From Acidimicrobiales bacterium (GTDB lineage: Bacteria > Actinomycetota > Acidimicrobiia > Acidimicrobiales > Palsa-688), in assembly GCA_030039575.1 (NCBI GenBank), contig JASHVH010000284.1, positions 1 through 11,150 on the forward strand: a DNA stretch of 11,150 nucleotides, in the 5' to 3' direction. The position numbers were made by a program, and so were the translations under genes. A model generated the notes under the pieces. That model saw nothing but the letters and a program-made list of their open reading frames with translations. It was not told where the DNA came from and did not search any database. Positions within the stretch are counted from its first letter, which is position 1; the number at the start of each line of letters is the position of its first letter. This document shows, piece by piece, positions 6,532 to 11,150 of this stretch.

Positions 6532-7191
6532 CTAGGAGCCCTCTTTTGGCTTACGGGCCATAACGGTGACCAGCGGGGGCAGGACCACGGGGTCGACCCC
6601 GGGGTCGACCCCGGTGAGATCCTCCAGGTAGCCCGCCACGGGCCCCGGGCCTGCCCCGGCTTGCGACTCGGCCCAGGCGTCGACCAGTTCGAGGCCGGCG
6701 TCCCTCACGAGCCCGGGCAGCAATGCTCCGATATCTGCGTGCCGGGCGGAAGGCATGGACATGACGGCGCCTCCGACGCGTCCGGCCGACGTCACCGGCT
6801 CTTGAGCGAGCACCCAGCCGCCCCGCCGCGTTATCGACGCCATCCGCCTGAGCACGGCCAGCGGGTCGACCACGTGCATCAGTAGGAACCGGCAATAGGC
6901 GAGGTCGACCTTCTCCGGCAGGACCAGCTCCTCGGCGGCCTGGGTAATGGCTATCACCTGGGCCTCGCCCGCCTCTGCGGCCGCTTGCGCCACATCGTCC
7001 CTGCGGCTCGGGTCGATGTCGACGGCGTAGACCCGGCCCCCGTCACCAACCACTCCGGCCAGGGCGACGGTCACATCACCGCCCCCCGCCCCGATGTCAG
7101 CACAAAGCCACCCGGGGCCGAGGCCCAGGCGTTCGAGGGCCGTCTGAAGGGGGCGGCGGTACACGTCGTTGCGCAGGTCCAGTTCCGGCAT
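6532..7191 (-). CDS. Class I SAM-dependent methyltransferase
   Basis: A 219-residue protein with a seven-stranded Rossmann methyltransferase core. Motif I is ADIGAGGGD at 31-39, the acidic residue closing strand 2 is Asp58 in VYAVDID, and the motif IV region is VDLAYCRFLLMHVVDP at 95-110, followed by the GGWVLAQEP strand at 124-132. The substrate cannot be read from sequence; small-molecule methylation is the usual role in this group. It looks short: between the strand ending near 132 and the DIGALLPGL helix (153-161) only about 20 residues remain, where many relatives carry a longer cap. The C-terminus contains a GVDPGVDP duplication encoded by a palindromic repeat. ATG 7191 has no Shine-Dalgarno site, but a TAGGGT (7208-7203) 11 nt upstream is a candidate -10 for a very short leader. 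It is divergent from the AAA protease. Confidence 0.9.
   Translation of the reverse strand: MPELDLRNDVYRRPLQTALERLGLGPGWLCADIGAGGGDVTVALAGVVGDGGRVYAVDIDPSRRDDVAQAAAEAGEAQVIAITQAAEELVLPEKVDLAYCRFLLMHVVDPLAVLRRMASITRRGGWVLAQEPVTSAGRVGGAVMSMPSARHADIGALLPGLVRDAGLELVDAWAESQAGAGPGPVAGYLEDLTGVDPGVDPVVLPPLVTVMARKPKEGS
6588..6613. repeat. Tandem 12-bp palindrome forming a 26-bp perfect palindrome
   Basis: GGGGTCGACCCC occurs twice head-to-tail at 6589-6600 and 6601-6612. The unit is its own reverse complement, so the pair, plus one flanking base each side, is a perfect 26-bp palindrome with no spacer. It lies inside the methyltransferase gene and encodes GVDPGVDP (about residues 194-201), keeping frame. 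Confidence 0.85.
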
Positions 7192-7353
7192 TGGTGGGCA
7201 AAACCCTAGTCCGAAGGCGCCTAAGGAACGGGCGGATTACGAAGCCCAGTTCCCCACTTTCCGCGCTGTGATCCCCGCTTAGAGTGCGGCTGTCATCGCC
7301 GGAGCCGAACTGGTTTTTAGACTCCTCCGCAGGCTGACGCAAAAGAGGCAAAA

Positions 7354-7360
7354 GAGAGGA
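7354..7360 (+). promoter_or_regulatory. Shine-Dalgarno for the AAA+ metalloprotease
   Basis: GAGAGGA lies six nt before ATG 7367 and is the only good site near it. It supports this start for the membrane protease. Confidence 0.7.
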
Positions 7361-7366
7361 CGGCTC

Positions 7367-9202
7367 ATGGAACTGGCGGCTCTCGGGTCGGCGAGCGTAC
7401 TTCGTGACGCCGACGTCGTCACTTCACGCGAAAAGGCGCGCCAGGCTCGCCTGCGACGCCTCCTTGTCGTCTTGACGGTTATAGGCGTGCCGGTCATCGG
7501 GCGCACCGCGGCCGGTGTCGTCCGCTACCTGCAGGGCAATTATGTGGCAGCCGCGGCGGACTTTCGCTGGCCTCACCCGGGCATCCCCTCGTCGTTCTTC
7601 CCTTACCTGCCGGGCCTTCTGCTAATCGTGCTCCTTGGCACGGTCATGGCCGGGCCTCTACTGATGGCGGGCCGCTCTCCGCACGTGCTGTACCGCCCCG
7701 AGGAGGTCGGCATAACCCTGGCGGACGTGGTCGGTGCCGGCGCCGTGGTCGAGGAAGTCGTGAAGACTCTCAACCTTTTCCTGGCTCACCGCACTTTCGA
7801 GGAACGCATGGGCGGTACGCCGCGCCGGGCGGTGCTCTTCGAGGGCCCGCCGGGGACGGGGAAAACTTATATAGCCAAAGCCATGGCGGCCGAGGCCGGG
7901 GTGCCGTTCCTGTTCGTGTCGTCGTCCGCTTTCCAGTCCATGTACTACGGGCAGACCAACCGCAAGATCCGGTCTTATTTCCGCGCCCTGCGCAACTATG
8001 CCAGGCGCGAGGGCGGGGCGATCGGGTTTATCGAGGAAATCGACGCCGTCGGTGCGGCCAGAGGGGGCCTCGGTGCCGGGCCGGGCCGGGAGGGCATCGC
8101 CGGCGTGGTGAACGAATTACTTATACAATTGCAGTCTTTCGACGTCCCTCCGTTCGGGACGCGGGTCGTGAACGCGGCGGTAGACGTCGCCAACCGCTGG
8201 TTGCCTCCAACGCACGTCTTGCGCAAAAAAGTGCTGAAACCGTCGAACTTCCTGGTGATCGGCGCCACTAACCGCGCCGCCGACCTCGACCCGGCGCTGT
8301 TGCGCCCGGGCCGGTTCGACAAAAGCATCAGGGTGGACGTCCCCAGTCGCGCCGGCCGGCGTGAAATCCTCGATTATTACCTGGCCCGCAAGGCCCACGA
8401 CGCCGAGCTCGACGACGCCGCCAAGCGCGAAGCACTGGCCGGTTCAACCTTCGGCTATTCGCCCGTAATGCTCGAACACCTTTTGGACGAGGCCCTGGTC
8501 TGGGCGCTCCGCGATGGTCGGGCCACCATGAACTGGACCGATGTGCAGCGGGCCCGGATGACCGAAGAACTTGGCCTGGCGCAACCGGTCACGTACACCG
8601 AAACGGAGCGGCGGGCCATCGCCACCCACGAGGCGGGCCACGCCACGGTCGCTCATTTCGCCGCGCCGGACCGGCACCTCGACGTTTTGTCGATAATAAA
8701 ACGGAGCGAGGCTCTCGGTTTGCTGGCCCACTCTGAACCAGATGAGCGGTTCACCCGTACTCGCAGCGAATGCGAGGCTCTACTGCGGATCGCTATGGGC
8801 GGGATGGTGGCGGAGGAGTTCTTCCTCGGCGAAGCCGGCACCGGTCCTGCGGGCGACCTGTCCGGGGCTACCCGGCTCGCAGCTCAGATGGTGGGCTCGT
8901 ACGGCATGGCCGGCAGCCTGATCTCACTGGACGGTTCTGGCGGGCCGGCCGACATCGTGAGCAAGGTCCTTTCCGACGACGCTTGCCGCCAGTCGGTGGA
9001 GCGGTTGCTCGAGTCGGCGCGGTCTAGTGCCCTGGAGGTGATTGGTGCCCACCCGCACGTCGTGACGGCTCTCCGGGACGCTCTTTTGGAGCGCGACGAG
9101 CTTATTGGCGATGAAATAACGGCAGTGATCACGGGTTCGCTCCCGGCGCCCGGCCCGGGGCCCGGGCCGAAGTTAGCCCGGGCCCTAACCGAACGGCCCT
9201 AA
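7367..9202 (+). CDS. Divergent FtsH-like membrane AAA+ zinc metalloprotease (M41)
   Basis: A 611-residue predicted ATP-driven membrane protease. Two helices (about 31-51 and 78-101) flank a short external loop, as in FtsH. The cytoplasmic AAA+ module has Walker A GPPGTGKT (160-167), pore-loop-like YYG (193-195), Walker B FIEEID (221-226), sensor ATN (300-302) and LLRPGRFD with arginine fingers (311-318). The peptidase has HEAGH (421-425) and a likely third zinc ligand, Asp497. Departures from FtsH are: Glu for Asp at the first acidic Walker B position, YYG for the usual FVG pore motif, and roughly 35 extra residues (about 260-295) before the sensor strand. I recall actinobacterial 'AAA family ATPase' proteins with these same features, so this looks like an established paralogous family rather than a decaying gene. 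A Pro-Gly repeat tail (594-601) ends the protein, and its stop sits inside a 14-bp tandem duplication. Substrates are unknown. Confidence 0.92.
   Translation: MELAALGSASVLRDADVVTSREKARQARLRRLLVVLTVIGVPVIGRTAAGVVRYLQGNYVAAAADFRWPHPGIPSSFFPYLPGLLLIVLLGTVMAGPLLMAGRSPHVLYRPEEVGITLADVVGAGAVVEEVVKTLNLFLAHRTFEERMGGTPRRAVLFEGPPGTGKTYIAKAMAAEAGVPFLFVSSSAFQSMYYGQTNRKIRSYFRALRNYARREGGAIGFIEEIDAVGAARGGLGAGPGREGIAGVVNELLIQLQSFDVPPFGTRVVNAAVDVANRWLPPTHVLRKKVLKPSNFLVIGATNRAADLDPALLRPGRFDKSIRVDVPSRAGRREILDYYLARKAHDAELDDAAKREALAGSTFGYSPVMLEHLLDEALVWALRDGRATMNWTDVQRARMTEELGLAQPVTYTETERRAIATHEAGHATVAHFAAPDRHLDVLSIIKRSEALGLLAHSEPDERFTRTRSECEALLRIAMGGMVAEEFFLGEAGTGPAGDLSGATRLAAQMVGSYGMAGSLISLDGSGGPADIVSKVLSDDACRQSVERLLESARSSALEVIGAHPHVVTALRDALLERDELIGDEITAVITGSLPAPGPGPGPKLARALTERP
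9158..9185. terminator. Strong GC hairpin at the AAA protease / oligopeptidase B convergent junction
   Basis: GGGCCCGGGC (9158-9167) pairs perfectly with GCCCGGGCCC (9176-9185) around the 8-nt loop CGAAGTTA. The stem ends 15 nt before the AAA protease stop and lies beyond the stop of the converging gene, so it could serve both strands. No T-run follows, so it may act as a U-less GC terminator or a transcript-end stabiliser. It also encodes the protease's Gly-Pro tail. Confidence 0.5.
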
Positions 9203-9208
9203 CTGAAC
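9181..9208. repeat. 14-bp tandem duplication spanning the AAA protease stop codon
   Basis: GGCCCTAACCGAAC (9181-9194) is followed directly by GGCCCTAACTGAAC (9195-9208), with one mismatch. Fourteen is not a multiple of three, so the second copy is read in another frame, where its CTAA supplies the TAA stop (9200-9202). Confidence 0.85.
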
Positions 9209-9215
9209 GGGACCG

Positions 9216-11150
9216 TCAGGCCTCGACGCCGAGCACGGCCAGGATGAACGCGTGCACGCGCGCCTCGTCGCGCCAGGCATCGTAGCGACCCGAGGGGCCG
9301 CGATGACCGGCGCCCATTTCGGTCCGCAGCAGTAGCGGGTTTTCGTCAGTCTTGGAACTACGCAGTTTGGCCACCCATTTAGCGGGCTCCCAGTAGCCTA
9401 CCCGGGGGTCGTTGAGGCCGGCGGTGACGTACATCGACGGGTAATTCGCAGAATGGACGTTGTCGTACGGGGAATACGACTTCATGTAGGCGTACGCTTC
9501 GGGGTCGTCCCGGGGGTTGCCCCATTCTTCCCATTCGGTGATCGTCAGGGGGAGGCTCTCGTCCGACATCGTGGTCACGACGTCTACAAATGGGACTTCT
9601 GCCACCACGGTACTGAACAGTTCCGGGCGCATATTGGCGACCGCGCCCATCAACAACCCGCCCGCGCTGCCGCCCCTTATAACCAGGCGGTCAGGGCTCG
9701 TCCAGCCGTCGGCCACGAGCCGTTCGGCGCAGGCGATGAAGTCGGTGAACGTGTTCTTCTTGTGCATCAGGCGCCCCTGCTCGTACCAGGGGCGGCCCAG
9801 CTCGCCGCCGCCGCGCACATGGGCGATGGCAAAGACGAAGCCGCGCTCGAGCAAGTTGAGCCGGGTATGGGAAAAGGACGGGTCGATAGAGAACTCGTAG
9901 CTCCCATAGCCATAGAGCAGGCACGGTGCCGAACCGTCGAGCAACTGGTCGCGCCGGCACACCAGGGAGATTGGGGCCCGGGTGCCGTCGGGGGCTTCGG
10001 CCCACAGGCGTTCACTGCGGTAGTCACCGGGCTCGTACCCACCGCCGATCGTCGCCTGTTTGACCGTCGACCGCCGGCGAGCCTCCATGTCGTAGTCAAT
10101 GCTCGAAGGCGGCATGGTCAGCGAGCTGTAGCCGAAGCGGGCCACGTCCGTGTCCCACTCGTGGCTGGCCTCGCTGCTCAGTTTGTAGGCCGGTTCGGGC
10201 TGGGCCACCACGTGCTCGGCGCCGTCGGCCAGGCGCAGCACCCGCAAGTGCTCGAGGCCGTCGGCGCGTTCGAGGATGAGGGCATGCCGGGCGAAGGCGT
10301 CGACAGATTCGATCTTTACCGCCGGGCGGTAAGGGAGCAGAGGGCGCAGGGCGGCCGGGTCGCCCTGGCCTACTGAGAGCTCGAAAAGGGCGAAGTTCTC
10401 GAGCTCCTCACCGGCCGGGCCTCGGTTAGTGCGCACGAGCCAGATGTCGCCGTTCACGGGGTGGACGGCGTGGTCTACGTCGTACTCGACAGCCTCGCGC
10501 CGAGGCAGGACAACGGAAAGCTGGCCGCGGTCGGTGTCCGCTTGTAAATAACGGACCTCGCTCGACATTTTCGATTCGCTCGTTACCAGGACGAAACGCC
10601 TGCTCCTGGTGAGGTCGACCGATACGAAAAAACGTTCGTCGTCTTCCTGGAACACCAATTGGTCCTGAGCGGCCGGCGTCCCGAGGACGTGGCGCCAGAC
10701 CTGCCAGGGGCGCATCGCCTTGTCGGGCCGAACGTAATAAAAGGTCCTACAGGTCCTCGACCAGGCCGAACTGTAATAGACGTCCTCGACCACGTCGGCC
10801 AGGTCGTCGCCAGAGCCGAGGTCCCGGAAGCGCAGCCGGTAACGCTCGGAGCCGTCCCGGTCGACTGCGTAAGCCAGGACCTCCTGGTCGGGCCGGATGT
10901 CGAACACCCCCAGGGCGAAATAGTCGCCGGCGCCGGCCAGTTCGTTCTCGTCGAGGACGACTTCGCCCCCGTGTGGGCGCACGCCTTCCAGCGGTTGGCC
11001 CTCGCCGGCCGGCGGAGGGGTGCCGTCCCCGGCCACCCCTGCCCCGGGCAGGGCGGCCCTGGCCGCGGCCAGCACCTCGGTCACGGAGAGCGTTTGGCCG
11101 GGGTCAGCCCGCCGGCAGTGCACTGGGTACTGCTGCCCGCTATGGACCGG
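9216..11150 (-). CDS. ptrB: Oligopeptidase B (S9A serine peptidase), N-terminus beyond window
   Basis: Cytosolic serine peptidase that cuts short peptides after Arg/Lys. Counting the first complete codon in the window as residue 1, 644 residues are seen. Beta-propeller sequence runs to about 380, then an alpha/beta hydrolase domain with catalytic Ser495 (RGGSAGG), Asp581 (GLNDPRVGYWEPAKWVAKLR) and His616 (GAGHRG). Glu539 and Glu541 in EWEEWGNP match the pair that sets P1 basic specificity in enterobacterial OpdB, so this is oligopeptidase B rather than prolyl oligopeptidase. The frame stays open to the right edge and reads QQYPVHCRR, matching the family's KQYPIHCRR segment. A GTG at 11123 is therefore internal, and roughly 60-100 residues lie outside. 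A low-complexity Ala/Gly/Pro insertion (about 18-60) separates HCRR from VVLDENELA, where relatives have only a few residues. The stop lies 13 bp from that of the converging AAA protease. Confidence 0.95.
   Translation of the reverse strand, partial: PVHSGQQYPVHCRRADPGQTLSVTEVLAAARAALPGAGVAGDGTPPPAGEGQPLEGVRPHGGEVVLDENELAGAGDYFALGVFDIRPDQEVLAYAVDRDGSERYRLRFRDLGSGDDLADVVEDVYYSSAWSRTCRTFYYVRPDKAMRPWQVWRHVLGTPAAQDQLVFQEDDERFFVSVDLTRSRRFVLVTSESKMSSEVRYLQADTDRGQLSVVLPRREAVEYDVDHAVHPVNGDIWLVRTNRGPAGEELENFALFELSVGQGDPAALRPLLPYRPAVKIESVDAFARHALILERADGLEHLRVLRLADGAEHVVAQPEPAYKLSSEASHEWDTDVARFGYSSLTMPPSSIDYDMEARRRSTVKQATIGGGYEPGDYRSERLWAEAPDGTRAPISLVCRRDQLLDGSAPCLLYGYGSYEFSIDPSFSHTRLNLLERGFVFAIAHVRGGGELGRPWYEQGRLMHKKNTFTDFIACAERLVADGWTSPDRLVIRGGSAGGLLMGAVANMRPELFSTVVAEVPFVDVVTTMSDESLPLTITEWEEWGNPRDDPEAYAYMKSYSPYDNVHSANYPSMYVTAGLNDPRVGYWEPAKWVAKLRSSKTDENPLLLRTEMGAGHRGPSGRYDAWRDEARVHAFILAVLGVEA

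Noticed and set aside
7192..7366. TAGAGT (7280-7285) and TAGACT (7318-7323) as promoter -10 boxes for the AAA protease
   Set aside because: Both fit TANNNT, but neither has a convincing -35 at proper distance and such hexamers are frequent, so neither is annotated.
8028..8045. The Glu in FIEEID of the AAA protease as evidence of a dead ATPase or pseudogene
   Set aside because: The frame is intact over 611 codons and Walker A, arginine fingers, the zinc motif and the third ligand are preserved. The change is conservative and, from memory, shared by related actinobacterial proteins.
9453..10376. 307-codon plus-strand open frame opposite the oligopeptidase B gene
   Set aside because: Antisense to the catalytic domain of a well-conserved peptidase. 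No recognisable domain and no RBS.

Overview
The window is a gene-dense, GC-rich stretch with alternating gene orientation. It is most consistent with an actinobacterium, possibly Acidimicrobiia or a relative. The grounds are: a fumarase very close to the mycobacterial type, a divergent membrane AAA+/M41 protease of a kind I associate with actinobacteria, a secreted coiled-coil protein with a poly-Thr/Pro linker, and frequent GTG/TTG starts. Some ATA and TTA codons are used, so the bias is not extreme. The class-level assignment is inference. I see no phage, IS, CRISPR, tRNA or rRNA signal.

Layout. 1-1087 (-): N-terminal part of a secreted coiled-coil protein whose C-terminus lies beyond the left edge. 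1088-1254: divergent spacer with a perfect hairpin and a candidate leaderless promoter for fumC. 1264-2688 (+): class II fumarase. 2719-3234 (+): small four-helix membrane protein, reached through a 17-bp tandem repeat that carries three successive GTGA stop/start overlaps. 3224-4252 (-): YihY/BrkB-type membrane protein, overlapping its neighbour tail-to-tail by 11 bp. 4253-4521: divergent spacer with one perfect dyad. 4531-5727 (+): ArgJ/OAT-family enzyme resembling the OAT2 branch. 5732-6439 (+): a protein of unknown function 4 bp downstream. 6532-7191 (-): class I SAM methyltransferase. 7367-9202 (+): FtsH-like AAA+ zinc metalloprotease with an altered Walker B. 9216-11150 (-): oligopeptidase B whose N-terminus lies beyond the right edge.

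How the genes relate. These are mostly independent housekeeping or envelope functions in short one- or two-gene units: TCA cycle, N-acetyl-ornithine/glutamate chemistry, membrane proteolysis, peptide hydrolysis and envelope maintenance. Only two pairs look co-transcribed: fumC with the small membrane protein, and argJ with the unknown protein. I do not see a defence or biosynthetic cluster. The most interesting signals are at gene junctions, where short out-of-frame tandem duplications (17 bp at fumC/2719, 14 bp at the AAA protease stop) have reshaped starts and stops. The divergent AAA protease and the OAT2-like ArgJ come next.
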